Positions 49,763-59,218 of a DNA stretch of 64,000 bases are shown piece after piece (positions within the stretch are counted from its first letter, which is position 1; each line of letters starts with the position of its first letter). The translations under genes and the position numbers were made by a program. The notes below the pieces were generated by a model. It did not search any database. It saw nothing but the letters and a program-made list of their open reading frames with translations, and was not told the DNA's origin. The DNA comes from Diacronema lutheri (taxonomy: Eukaryota; Haptophyta; Pavlovophyceae; Pavlovales; Pavlovaceae): contig JAGTXO010000039.1 in NCBI GenBank assembly GCA_019448385.1, positions 248,001 through 312,000 of the forward strand, read 5' to 3'.

Positions 49763-52024
49763 ATGCCGCTCCCCGAGTCGAGATCGCTGATCGCAAGCAC
49801 GGGCGTGGGGGTGCACTACTACGGTGGCGAGGCGGCGGAGCAGGTCCTCAAGCTCCGCGAGAAGGAGCGCCGGGAGAGCGGCTTCGACACCCGCCTGCCC
49901 TCGTGGGAGCCCGGCATCCCGCCGGTATGCAGCCCGCGCCGCGCGGGCGCGCGCGCGCGCGGACGGTCTCGTCGGCGGCCCACCCGCCGCCTCGCCTGCG
50001 TCCCCGCCCACGCCGTCCTGCCGCGCCTGCGCGCCCTGCCCTGTACCCGCATTTCTCGCGCACCCCGCGCGCGCACCGCGCAGTACGATGCGCGGACTGA
50101 CCCGCACTGCCCGGTCTCGCGCACCGCCGCGTTCCGCCGGCAGCTGAGCCGCGGGGAGCGCGCGGACGCGGCGACGATCGAGCGGGCGCGCGCGTCCGCG
50201 CGCGCTCCGCCTTTGCCGAGCGTGCGTGCCGCCGGCGTGGGAACCGACCGCCCGCTGTGGAGTGCGCCGCCGGTGCAGGTGCAGGTTGTGCGGTGCGTAG
50301 AGGCGTATGAGTTTCAGCTCGTCACCGTCCGCCATTTTGTGCGCTCGCTGCCCGCCGAGCTGTCGAGCGGGGGCAGCATGCTCGCGTTCGCGCGCGACAA
50401 GCTCGCCGAGCTCCTCGCCGCCTTCCGCTACGCCGTGCTCAACGTCGTCGAGACGGTCGAGCAGTGGCGCGCGCGGTCGCGCACGCCCGCTGAGCCTTTT
50501 CTGTGGGCGGGCGCCAACCTGTATGTGACGATGCAGCTCGACGTGCTCGAGACCTTCTCGCCGCTGCGCACGGCGCGCGACCCGCTCCTACTCCGCTGCT
50601 TCCCCACGCCGCTCGCCTCGCGCGCGCCCGCCGCGCAGCCCCGCGCGCGCGCCCCGCTGCTCGCGCCGGCCGCCGCGCGCCGCGCGACAAGGCTCGCATC
50701 CGAACCGTGGATGATTGGTCGGCAGCCATCGACGCTGCGCGGGCCGGCCGAGTGCTTCTGGCCAGGCCGGCTGCACAGCGCGCGCGACCTGCAGCGCATA
50801 CTCCGCGCCGAGCGCGCGCTTGTCCGCGAGGCGGCGGTCGTGGGCGCGCCGCTCCTCGCCGGCGCGCCGGCGGGCGGCGGCGGCGGCGCGCGCGCCGGCG
50901 GCGGCGGCGCCGACGAACCGATCGTGCTGCGATTGCCGACGAGCGCGGAGCTCAAGCTGCGCGTCATCTGCCACGGCACGCGTGCGATGGCGCGCTGGCA
51001 TGCCCGGCTGCGTGCCGCCGCGGCCGCGCGCATTCAAACGATTATACGTCGGCGCGCGGCGGTTACGACTGCAGACGGCGTGCGGCGAGAGGCAGCCGGC
51101 GCGACGATCCACCGCGCGCTCGGCCCGCTGCGCGACCGAGCGCACCGGCGGGTCGCCGCCGCCGTGCGCATCGAGGCGCACGCGCGTCGCCTGCTCGCGG
51201 CCCGCGCTGCCGCGGCGCTGCTGCGCAAGCGCGCGGCGGACGAGTCGCGTGGCGCTGCAGTGGCAGCGGTGGGCCAATTGCTCGACGACCGGAATGGCGC
51301 AGCGCGCGGCGCGCGCGGCGCGCCGGCCTGCCACGCGCAGGCGGCGCGCAAGGGGCGCCTGCACCGCACGGAGCACGTGTACGCACTTCCCGCCGGCTCT
51401 GCGATTCGGCCGCTGCCGGCGCACAGCCAAGCCGCGGCGCTGCTCCGCGCTGGGCGGATGGGCGGGGGCGGTGGTGCCAGTGACGCGCGACGCGAGCATG
51501 GACGCGTGTCTGGCGGCTCGGGCGCGACCGCACGGACGTTCGCGGCCGCGGGCACGAGCTGCACGGTCGACTCGCCGCCGATGAGCGTCTCCGCTTGGTC
51601 GCATGCGCCCGCGGATGACTCGCGCCCGCAGCGCGGCTGCGCGGATGCTGAGGGCGCGTGGCTGGCGCGCGCGCAGGCGCAGGAGCCGGCGCGCGCGGGT
51701 GTGGTGGCGCAGGGCGGCGCCGAGGTGCTGCGCGACGCGTGGCTTTCCAACGTGTCGGACGGGCCGAGGGTCGAGCCTCGGGCTGCAGCGGCGGCGCTCC
51801 GCTCCAACGCCGATGCGCCGGCGGACAGTGGCGGCGAGAAGAGCCTCTCCGCAGAAAATGGCGGTGGGGGTGTGCCACCCGAAGAGGAGATGGCCGCGCT
51901 CGCGCCGTTCGTGGACGCGAGCGAAGTCGAGGCGAGAGCTGCTCAGGCGGAGGCGAGAACGGGCGGCGTTGCAGCCGATGTGGCGGCTGTTGCAGCCCCC
52001 GGCGATGAGATTTCGGTTGCCTGA
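49763..52024 (+). CDS. IQ-motif protein of unknown function
   Basis: Exons 49763-49924 and 50084-52024, intron 49925-50083 (GTATGC...GCGCAG), about 700 residues. The intron is 159 nt, open in frame. The region at 250-330 (QVQVVRCVEAYEFQLVTVRH, NVVETVEQW, PFLWAGANLYVTMQLDVLE) looks conserved and is reminiscent of a motif of axonemal IQ proteins, where F-x-W-x-G-x-N-Y precedes D-L. Around 400 is AAARIQTIIRRRAAV, an IQ-like calmodulin/centrin-binding helix, followed by further basic helices (AAVRIEAHARRLLAARAAAALL). The C-terminal third is Gly/Ala/Glu-rich and disordered. I cannot assign a family. Confidence 0.6.
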   Translation: MPLPESRSLIASTGVGVHYYGGEAAEQVLKLREKERRESGFDTRLPSWEPGIPPVCSPRRAGARARGRSRRRPTRRLACVPAHAVLPRLRALPCTRISRAPRARTAQYDARTDPHCPVSRTAAFRRQLSRGERADAATIERARASARAPPLPSVRAAGVGTDRPLWSAPPVQVQVVRCVEAYEFQLVTVRHFVRSLPAELSSGGSMLAFARDKLAELLAAFRYAVLNVVETVEQWRARSRTPAEPFLWAGANLYVTMQLDVLETFSPLRTARDPLLLRCFPTPLASRAPAAQPRARAPLLAPAAARRATRLASEPWMIGRQPSTLRGPAECFWPGRLHSARDLQRILRAERALVREAAVVGAPLLAGAPAGGGGGARAGGGGADEPIVLRLPTSAELKLRVICHGTRAMARWHARLRAAAAARIQTIIRRRAAVTTADGVRREAAGATIHRALGPLRDRAHRRVAAAVRIEAHARRLLAARAAAALLRKRAADESRGAAVAAVGQLLDDRNGAARGARGAPACHAQAARKGRLHRTEHVYALPAGSAIRPLPAHSQAAALLRAGRMGGGGGASDARREHGRVSGGSGATARTFAAAGTSCTVDSPPMSVSAWSHAPADDSRPQRGCADAEGAWLARAQAQEPARAGVVAQGGAEVLRDAWLSNVSDGPRVEPRAAAAALRSNADAPADSGGEKSLSAENGGGGVPPEEEMAALAPFVDASEVEARAAQAEARTGGVAADVAAVAAPGDEISVA

Positions 52025-52636
52025 CTGGCCTCGGCTGAGTGACACGGACACTTTGCGCTTGGCCCACCTGGCCTATGGGCAGACTGCCTGCTGCTGCTGC
52101 TGCATGCGCGCCGGCGCCTGCGGGCGCACCGGGCTTTTCAAGAGGTCGGTCCAGTCGTCGCTCACAAGCCGCTGGCCTTTTCCGGCTCGACCGTGCTCTC
52201 CTTCCATTGCCTGAACGTTGGCCAACTGGATTATAGCATCTCATCTCTTTCGCTCGCTCCGTACGTCCAGCCTCGACCCGTGCACGCCCCCCGGCTGACC
52301 CGCCTGTAAGCGTCGTTAGTAGTACAGCATCTCACTTCTCAGGGCTCGGTGTCCACCTCTGTTTAATACTAACGGCGCTTACGTCAGGACAGCGGGGTCA
52401 GCACCAGCTGCGGGGGAATCGAGTAGCCACCAATGTCGTCGATTCCACCTCTGTTTAATCAGCTCTGTTTAAAAAGCTGAGGGGTCTCCAGGATTTTCGG
52501 TGACTTTTGTCGGGCTCAAAAGTTTGCTGGGAACGGGCCGAATTTTCGGTGACTTATTATATTTTCGGTGACTTATTATGGGTATGGAGGTATTCATGGA
52601 TCCCCGTGTTCTCTTTGCCAACGCCGAGCACTGAAG
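52025..52636. other. Intergenic region with short repeats
   Basis: 612 bp, less GC-rich than the genes. It contains an imperfect inverted repeat at 52294-52402, the phrase ccacctctgtttaat twice (about 52353 and 52448), and attttcggtgactt three times (about 52495, 52542, 52561; the last two form a 19-bp tandem duplication). No open frame looks coding. Confidence 0.6.
52294..52402. mobile_element. Possible short MITE-like foldback
   Basis: A 109-bp segment with imperfect inverted arms: gctgacc...taagcgtcgttagta on the left faces tactaacggcgctta...ggtcagc on the right. The central part has no coding potential. I see no clear target-site duplication, so the mobile origin is tentative. Confidence 0.4.
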
Positions 52637-53932
52637 ATGGTGCGCCTCTCATGGCTGTGGTGCACCGCGTTGAGCGGCATTCGCGGCGCGCGCCCACTGC
52701 TCGGCCCGCCCTTTGCGGCCGACGCGTGGGCCGCGATCGCCGCCAACACGACGCGCGCGACGCTGACGCTGGACACGCTGCGTTCGAGGCTCACCTGGCG
52801 CTTCGCCGACGGCGACGTCGCGAGCATGGACATGCGTGGCAACCTGTCCGCCGACGCGCTGCCGCCGCGGCTGCGCGCCGATGCGCCCGGCGTGTTTGGC
52901 CGCCTCGAGAACGCGCCGGGCGACGTGGCGATCGTGCTCGCGGCGAGCAGCGCGATATACGCGCGCGCATGGTGGCCCTTCGTCGCCAACAAGCTGAACA
53001 CCGGGCGGCAGGCGGGCGCGCGCGTCTACATGTGGGTAGGCTCGCTCCCGCCGGCGATCGCCGAGCCGCCCGCCGCGTGCCTGGCGCTCGATCCGCAGCT
53101 GCTGTACACGCGCGAGCACACCATCTCCAACCACTACACCAAGGTGCTCGCGATGCTCCTCGCGCTCGACGAGTCGGGCGTGCGCGCAGCGATCTGGATT
53201 GACATGGACGCGGCCTTGCCGAGGCCTCCGCCGCCCGCCGAGCTGCGCGCCGTGCTCGCGCCGGGCGTGTCGGTGTACGTGCAGCCCTCGCGCACTGCCC
53301 ACACGTGGCACCAGCCATGGAAGCGGTGCGGCTGCTTCTCGGCGGTGCGTAACGACGAAACCGGCCGCCGGCTGCTGCTCCTGTGGCTCGAGAAGCGGTG
53401 CGGCTTCAAGGACCAGCCAGCGCTGTGGGATTCGCTCGTGCAGCTCGTGCTCGAGTCGGGCTGCGTGCGCCCGTCCCCCGCGCCGCGCCCGCCGCCATTG
53501 TCCCTGTACAATTTCAAATACCACCTCGCGCTCAGCGGCGACCAATCGGTGCCAACCCCTTTGTCGTCCGACGAGCTGCTCGGCGGCTGCGTCACGCGGC
53601 TCAGGCTGCCGCCGAGCAAGCCGGGCGCGCGCGGCGCGCCGGCGGGCGTCGCGCGCGCCCTCTGGCCGACGAATGCGCGGCCCGCGATGAAGCTCTGCTA
53701 CAAGGGGGGGAAAGACCTGGCGCGCCGGTGCGAGCCGAAAGCGAGGTGCACGGTGATGAACACCGGCACCCGTTTCAGGGATCGAATCGCGCTCCTCAAC
53801 GCGAGCGCGCATGAGGACACGAAAGGGCTGCACAACGAGCTCGAAGCCGAGGTGCGTCGGTTTGTCGGCCTCGCATGCAGCAACGACCGTGTGGTGTCCT
53901 CACACGGTGCGCGAAGCGCACGCTACAGGTAA
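52637..53932 (+). CDS. GT-A type glycosyltransferase-like protein
   Basis: 431 residues, one exon, start at 52637 (MVRLSWLWCTALSG, a short hydrophobic N-terminus fitting a signal anchor). The core has DVAIVLAASSAIYARAWWPF, IWIDMDAAL (a DxD metal/nucleotide-sugar motif after a hydrophobic strand), CGFKDQPALWDSLVQL (the late acceptor-site KDQ-ALW pattern) and a Cys-rich C-terminal part (KLCYKGGKD, RRCEPKARC). This arrangement suggests a Golgi glycosyltransferase with a GT-A fold, broadly like GT34-type enzymes; the donor and acceptor are unknown. The last sense codon and TAA stop lie inside the MITE that begins at 53926, so the present C-terminus is a product of that insertion. Confidence 0.7.
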   Translation: MVRLSWLWCTALSGIRGARPLLGPPFAADAWAAIAANTTRATLTLDTLRSRLTWRFADGDVASMDMRGNLSADALPPRLRADAPGVFGRLENAPGDVAIVLAASSAIYARAWWPFVANKLNTGRQAGARVYMWVGSLPPAIAEPPAACLALDPQLLYTREHTISNHYTKVLAMLLALDESGVRAAIWIDMDAALPRPPPPAELRAVLAPGVSVYVQPSRTAHTWHQPWKRCGCFSAVRNDETGRRLLLLWLEKRCGFKDQPALWDSLVQLVLESGCVRPSPAPRPPPLSLYNFKYHLALSGDQSVPTPLSSDELLGGCVTRLRLPPSKPGARGAPAGVARALWPTNARPAMKLCYKGGKDLARRCEPKARCTVMNTGTRFRDRIALLNASAHEDTKGLHNELEAEVRRFVGLACSNDRVVSSHGARSARYR

Positions 53933-54287
53933 TCGCGGGCATTAAGAAAGCAGGGATTTGGGGTTGGGCCTCAGTTTCTTCGCTGTTTCACAAGCCTTCT
54001 TAGTGGGCAGCCACAGTTTCTTGTGTGCAATTTCTAAAGGATGGTGAGGGGACAGCAAGGATAACGTCAGAGTAGCGGCCATGGCCTTCGCCAAGCCCCT
54101 GCGCGCCACCGGGCAGTTCTTAATGGTACGGTTTCTGGGCAGCCACAGTTTCTTGTGTGCAATTTCTAAAGGATGGTGAGGGGACAGCAAGGATAACGTC
54201 AGAGTAGCGGCCATGGCCTTCGCCAAGCCCCTGCGCGCCACCGGGCAGTTCTTAATGGTACGGTTTCTTAATTCCCGCGATTACCTG
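53926..54287. mobile_element. Tc1/mariner-like MITE (362 bp)
   Basis: Terminal inverted repeats begin CAGGTAATCGCGGG at 53926 and match in reverse to 54287, continuing to about 24 bp with one mismatch (cattaagaaa versus aattaagaaa). Both ends are flanked by TA (53924-53925 and 54288-54289), the target duplication typical of Tc1/mariner/IS630-type transposition. It is non-coding and inside it a 132-bp unit is tandemly duplicated. The near-perfect termini imply a fairly recent insertion. Confidence 0.85.
54005..54268. repeat. 132-bp tandem duplication inside the MITE
   Basis: Two adjacent copies, 54005-54136 and 54137-54268, starting gggcagccacagtttcttgt and ending gtacggtttct, appear identical. 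They occupy most of the element between the terminal repeats. Confidence 0.94.
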
Positions 54288-54348
54288 TACCCGGGCAACA
54301 CAGCGCGGAATGGGAGGCGCGGAGCGCACGCTATTCAACAGGCCCGGA

Positions 54349-54442
54349 GGCGTCATTCGGCATAGGCCGAATGACGCCCGAGGGGGACGTCGTTGGAATG
54401 TCAATCCCCCCCCCCCCCCTCGGACCCGGAAGCGTCATTCGG
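54349..54442. repeat. Hairpin plus third copy of gcgtcattcgg, with C14 tract
   Basis: A 13-bp perfect stem (54349-54361 and 54366-54378) with a 4-nt loop, built from ggcgtcattcggc and its complement. The same gcgtcattcgg recurs at 54432-54442, just before the 3' end of the convergent gene. A run of 14 C lies at 54406-54419. It may be a small mobile repeat or a 3'-end processing hairpin. Confidence 0.6.
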
Positions 54443-54458
54443 AAGCGTCGCAGGGAGC

Positions 54459-55823
54459 TCAGCGCATCTCTGCCGATCGTCCGCCCTCGTCGCGCGATTG
54501 GCCGGCGCGCATGCTCTCGCCCTCGCTCGGCGCGGCCGGCATGATCGACGTGAGAATCGAGAGCGCGATGCCCACGGCGACCATGCAGAGCGCGACGATG
54601 AACACCCGATCGATAGTCTCCATCTGCCGGCGGGCGGCGCGCGCGGCGCGCGGCGCGCGGCGCGCGCGGCGGGTGGCCCACGTAAGCTGCAACGCGTGCA
54701 GTTGCCACGCACCATGGCGCGCGCACCCCGATGGCGATGGTCATGCAGATGCATAGGACGATGTAGTTGATCTTGGGCGGCTTGGAGAGGCACTCGCCAC
54801 TCGCCACGCCGATGAACTCGTTGATGTAGTGCGACTGCGACCACGGCTTCGTGCCGTGCTGCATCGCCTCGGCGAGCGGGCCGAGCACCGCATACCAGAC
54901 GAGGGAGACAAGCGCGATTTGCACCTGCGCGCGCGAGGGAGGCGAGGGCGGGCGCGGAGCGGCGGGCGCGTCGGCGTCGGCCGACGAGGCGCGTGCGCGA
55001 CGTGGACGCGCGCGCGCGGCAGCAGTGGTGTGTGGTGGTGCATGGTGGTGCATGGTGGTGCATGGTGGTGCATGGTGGTGAGCGGTGGTGCGCACACCTT
55101 TCCGGAGAGCCAGTCCTGCAGCGCGCCAAAGACGAGGATGGCGGAGAAGCCGCCGTGCGCGGCGCCGAGCATGGCGACGACGTTCTTCGCCGCATCCTTG
55201 TCCGTCGGCCCCATCTCCTCCGTCGAGTCGTACGAGTCCATCAGCCGGCCGGCGAAGAGGATGCAAATGGCCGCTGAGGTGATGTGCACGGCCGCACAGA
55301 TGAGCAGCATGATGGAGATGCTCGATTTGAGGATGCCCGGGCCGTACGGCACAAACTCCTCGACGCAGCCCGGCTTGTCGAAGCAGGGCACGCGCCAGCC
55401 CGCGCAGCACAGGCCCGCCATGTAAACGGTGCCACCGCCCGCGCCGTCGAGCTGCAGGTCCTCGCAGTTTGTCCGGTTGAGCGGCAGCCTGCCGCCATCG
55501 GCTGCGTCGCGCATTTCAAAGGTCGGAACGAGGTGCTCGGCTATCGAATGCACCCAGCTGTTCCCGCCGAAGCACGAGAAGCCTGATCTCCTCGTATCGA
55601 GCGACACGCAGAACGCCTCGTTGCCCGCGCCGTCGAGCTTCTTCACCGAGCTCGTTGGGATCGACCGGCACGCCTGCGCCTCGGGCCCGTCCGACCCAAT
55701 GTTCTCGCCCAGGCGCCACGCGCCGCAAAACTTGGCCCAGCCGCACCACGTCGTGTCCGCGCACATTTCGCCCGTGCACGCCGGGTTGGCCAGCGCGGCC
55801 GCCATCAGCAGCGCGTTCAACAT
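54459..55823 (-). CDS. Secreted Cys-rich, multi-pass membrane protein
   Basis: Exons 55098-55823, 54727-54924 and 54459-54623, all phase 0; 362 residues. A signal peptide (MLNALLMAAALANPA) precedes an approximately 130-residue extracytoplasmic domain with many cysteines (CTGEMCADTTWCGWAKFCGAW, SGFSCFGGNSW, LCCAGWRVPCFDKPGC) likely disulphide-bonded. About five membrane segments follow, for example SISIMLLICAAVHITSAAICIL, GFSAILVFGAL, LVSLVWYAVLG, INYIVLCICMTIAIG and VFIVALCMVAVGIALSIL. I do not recognise the family. Intron 54925-55097 contains a gcatggtggt repeat (about five units near 55030-55085); intron 54624-54726 is GTGCGC. It converges on the glycosyltransferase, with the MITE between them. 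Confidence 0.65.
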
Positions 55824-55928
55824 GGCAGCCGCCTTCCTGCCTGGGAGGGCTCCCTTTTCACTTCAAAAAGGCGACCGTTGCTTTTCGACAGTCTTTGACC
55901 TTTTCACTTTCACTTTTCGCTTTTGAGT

Positions 55929-57073
55929 TCAGACGGAGTAGGACCCGGGGCCAGGCGAGCTGCCCGTCGCCTTAGCGCGCAGCGCCTCGTAGCCAAATCG
56001 GTCGGCCTTCGAGAAGGACCAGCTGTTGCTCGTGTGCGCACGCGTCGAACTCGACTTGCCAAACGCCGACGGGAGCGAGACGCTCGCGGGGCCAGGCGAC
56101 GCGTCGACGTTGACGATCTTTGCGTGCTCACTCGAGATGAACACTTTGCCCGCGTGCCGCCGGTCGCTCGAGCCAAAGCCGTACGCCGCGCTCGACCGTT
56201 GTTTTGAGGTCATCTGCCGCCCAACCGCCGGGTGCGCGTTGTACGCACCGGGCCCGGGCGTCGCGGCGGCGCGCTTTGTCTCGGCCGCGTACTTGAACCG
56301 CGTGTCGATGCCAAACTGCGACGAGCGCACTGCGTGCACGGACTCGGGCCGCCCGATCGCGCCGACGAACGCGTGCGCGTTGGCCGGCCCGGGGCCATCC
56401 GGCCGCACACTGGCGGTGCGTGCGTGCGTGCGCGAGATAAAGACGCGCGAGGTGTGCTCGCGCGTGGCGGAGCCAAATCCGTATGCCGCGCTCGACACCT
56501 TGGTCGACACGAGCTGCGAGCCGACGGCTGACGCGCGCACCGCGTAGGCGGCAGGCCCGGGTCCGGCTCGTCCTGCGGCGCGCGGCGGCGGTGGCTGCGC
56601 GCCGTGAATGCTCGGCACCTCGCGATCGCGCCCGCGCCCGCGACCCTCGCCGCCGCGCACGCGAGGTCTCGCACGCGTGCGCGGCGCGCACCTCGGTAGT
56701 CGTCCGTGTTGAAGCGGCGCGTGGTGCCAAAGCCGAGCGCGGGCGCGGAGGCGTAGTTGGACAGGCGTTGGCGCACGCCGATGGATGAGGAGATGTCGTA
56801 ACGGTCGGGCCCGGGCAGCGCCAGGTCGACAACATCCTTGGCGTGCGCGGGGCCCATGTACGTCTTCGGCGGCTCGCGCGGCGCTGTGCCGAAGCCAAAC
56901 GACGGCGCGGACGCTCGGCTCGAGATCACCTGCGGCCCGAACATGCTCTTCCCCGTCTGCGCCGCACGCGTTTCGCGCTCGCTGTCGGCCGTGGTCGGTC
57001 GGCTCGGCTGCGCGCCAGGCGAGCGAGGCCTCGCCTGGGCGCTCCCATCGCCTGGCGAGCGCGGGCGTGACAT
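55929..57073 (-). CDS. Sperm-tail PG-rich repeat (STPGR) flagellar protein
   Basis: Exons 56692-57073 and 55929-56572, intron 56573-56691 (GTGCGC), 341 residues. Repeats of the form x-PGPxxY recur: LPGPDRYD, GPGPAAYAV, GPGPANAHAF, TPGPGAYNA, SPGPASVSL, SPGPGSYSV, interleaved with SSAAYGFGSxxR blocks that line up two and three repeats apart. STPGR (SHIPPO/ODF3-like) proteins are microtubule-lumen or outer-surface proteins of flagella and basal bodies, so the organism should have a flagellated stage. The first junction rebuilds a glycine codon inside the second PG repeat. Confidence 0.87.
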
Positions 57074-57227
57074 GCTCGCGCCGCGCGAATTCGCGGCGGA
57101 GAGAGGAAACGGCAGGAGAGAGGGAAGTAGTTCGTAGTTTAAAGTTTTGAAGTCGAAGCTTGCTGTCTGTTCTCGTGCCTCTCCACGGTCGCGGTGACGC
57201 GGTCACGGTCACACATCTGGACATCGG

Positions 57228-59081
57228 TCATGCTTTGGACTCCTGCGTGACTGCGTGCGTGTGCGCGTGCGCACCGATGTGCGCGCGCGACGCGCCCGCG
57301 GCGCCTGGCCCCACGCCGGAGCCGAGCGCGTGCAGCGCCGCTTCGAACATGCCCGCCATCGCATCGGGCACGGGCGCGAGCGCGCCGCCGAGCTGCGGCG
57401 CGCCGAGCTCGCCGTCGGGCGCGCGCGCACGCTCGAGCTCGACGAGCTCGGCGTCCGTCGCGAGCGCACCGTCGAGCAACGCGTCAATCGCCGCGCGCTC
57501 GAGCCGGATTCCTATGAAGACGAGCTCCGTCTTGCGCTCGCCGTACTCGCCCGCGCGCGGCGCGGGTGCGTGCGCCGGCGGCGCGCCCCACGTGCCGGCG
57601 ACGCGACAGTCGGTGTCGACGCCGGCCGTCTGCCATTCAAGGACGAGCGCGGGCTGCTGCGCGACCCACGCGTGCCCCTTTGAGCGGAGGACGCCGCGCA
57701 GCTCCGGAGCGTCGCCGGCGACGACATCCCACAACCGCGCCGCGTCGAAGGGCCGCGCGCGCGCATAGACGTGCGAGACGATGCCGTAGGCTTCCGTCTC
57801 GGGCACGTGCTCTCCCATCAGCTCGCGCACCCATCCGGCTGACGACGACGCAGCGGCGAGGTCGAAGAGGCCCGTGCCGACGACCAGCTCGACGGGCACG
57901 TCGCACCGCACTGCGCGCACGACGCGCGCGGTGCGGTTCGCCGCGCGCACAAACGCCTCGAGCGCGCGCAGCCGGCCCTCGCTCACCAGGTCCGCCTTGT
58001 TCACGAGGACGACGTCGGCGACCTCGAGCTGCTCAGCCATCAAGGTCGCCAGGTCGCGCGCGTCGGTCGGCGAGACGGCCATGCTTCGCGCGCGGAGCGA
58101 GTCGCCAGCGGTCAAGTCGGTGAGGAAGGCCGACGCGTCGAGCACGGTCACCATCGTGTCGAGCGCCGCGAGCGCGCTCAGGGAGACACCAGCGGTGTCG
58201 GCGAGCGCGAACGCCTGCGCGACGGCGAGCGGCTCGCTCACGCCGGTCGACTCGACGATGCAGAGCTCGTAACGGCCCGAGCGGCCGAGCGCCGCGAGCT
58301 GCTCGACGAGGTCGGCACGCAGCGTGCAGCAGATGCACCCGTTGGTCAGCTCGATGAGCGGCTCGGCGCCCATGCTGCCGTCGACGCTGCCGTCGGCGGT
58401 CGCGGCGGACGCGGCGGCGTCGCGGCGGATGAGCTGCGCGTCGATGTTGAGCTCCGCCATGTCGTTCACCACCACCGCCACGCGCCGTCCGTGCGACGCG
58501 CTGAGGATGTGCCGCAGCAGCGTCGTCTTTCCCGCGCCTAGGAACCCGGACAGGAGCGTCACGCGCATCGGCTCGGCCGGCAAGGCGGCGGCGAGCAGCG
58601 GCGGTGGCGGCGCGGTCGGGCCAGCTGTCGGCGGCGCGAGCGCGGCCGGCACCACGTCTGCGCCGCGCATCCGCTCGAGCGCGGCGGCGGCAGCGAGCGC
58701 GGCGAGCGCGTCGTCCGAGCCGGTGGCGGCGGCCGCGCCGGCGGTGGCGCATGCGCCGAGACGGTGCTCGAGCGCGAGCAACGAGCCCGTACACAATGCG
58801 CGCTGCCCCTCATCCGCGCCAACCGCGAGCGCCGCACGGTATGCACGCCACGCGCGCTCGAGCCGCGCGACGCCTTCGACGTCGATGGCATCGCCGTGCG
58901 CGCCGCGCAGACGCGGCTCGGCGAGCGCGGTGGCGAGGGTGATGTGCGCGAGAGGGAGATGCGCGTGCGAGGCTGCCAGCTTCTCTGCGACTTCGACCGC
59001 GAGCTGGCGCTCCTCCGCCCGCCCGCGCGCGAGCAGCTCCATACAACGCCGTCGCGTCTCGACAGGTCCCTCCTGCGCCAT
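57228..59081 (-). CDS. COG0523/CobW-type G3E GTPase with long N-terminal extension
   Basis: 617 residues if started at 59081 (MAQEGPVETRRR); an in-frame ATG at 59150 would add 23. Residues 1-190 are a helical, TPR-like Ala-rich extension. The GTPase has Walker A GFLGAGKTTLL, switch I-side NDMAELNID, the metal-binding GCICCTLR (CxCC), VESTGVSEP and the guanine-specificity VNKADL. The C-terminal CobW domain follows, and the protein ends in a His-rich tail (HIGAHAHTH). COG0523 proteins deliver zinc, cobalt or other metals to client enzymes. The N-terminal extension is not standard. It diverges from V-ATPase D across 137 bp. Confidence 0.86.
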   Translation of the reverse strand: MAQEGPVETRRRCMELLARGRAEERQLAVEVAEKLAASHAHLPLAHITLATALAEPRLRGAHGDAIDVEGVARLERAWRAYRAALAVGADEGQRALCTGSLLALEHRLGACATAGAAAATGSDDALAALAAAAALERMRGADVVPAALAPPTAGPTAPPPPLLAAALPAEPMRVTLLSGFLGAGKTTLLRHILSASHGRRVAVVVNDMAELNIDAQLIRRDAAASAATADGSVDGSMGAEPLIELTNGCICCTLRADLVEQLAALGRSGRYELCIVESTGVSEPLAVAQAFALADTAGVSLSALAALDTMVTVLDASAFLTDLTAGDSLRARSMAVSPTDARDLATLMAEQLEVADVVLVNKADLVSEGRLRALEAFVRAANRTARVVRAVRCDVPVELVVGTGLFDLAAASSSAGWVRELMGEHVPETEAYGIVSHVYARARPFDAARLWDVVAGDAPELRGVLRSKGHAWVAQQPALVLEWQTAGVDTDCRVAGTWGAPPAHAPAPRAGEYGERKTELVFIGIRLERAAIDALLDGALATDAELVELERARAPDGELGAPQLGGALAPVPDAMAGMFEAALHALGSGVGPGAAGASRAHIGAHAHTHAVTQESKA

Positions 59082-59218
59082 CGTGCGCCCGGATTTTGCG
59101 CGCTCCGTGTGCCGGACTTCGCCGGCCAGGCTCCCTGCAGAGGAGCCCATTGTTCGGCTCTCTCGGGCGACTCGAGCGCGCGCGCACCCGCACGCCGTCC
59201 GGCCCGCGCAGCTCCGAC

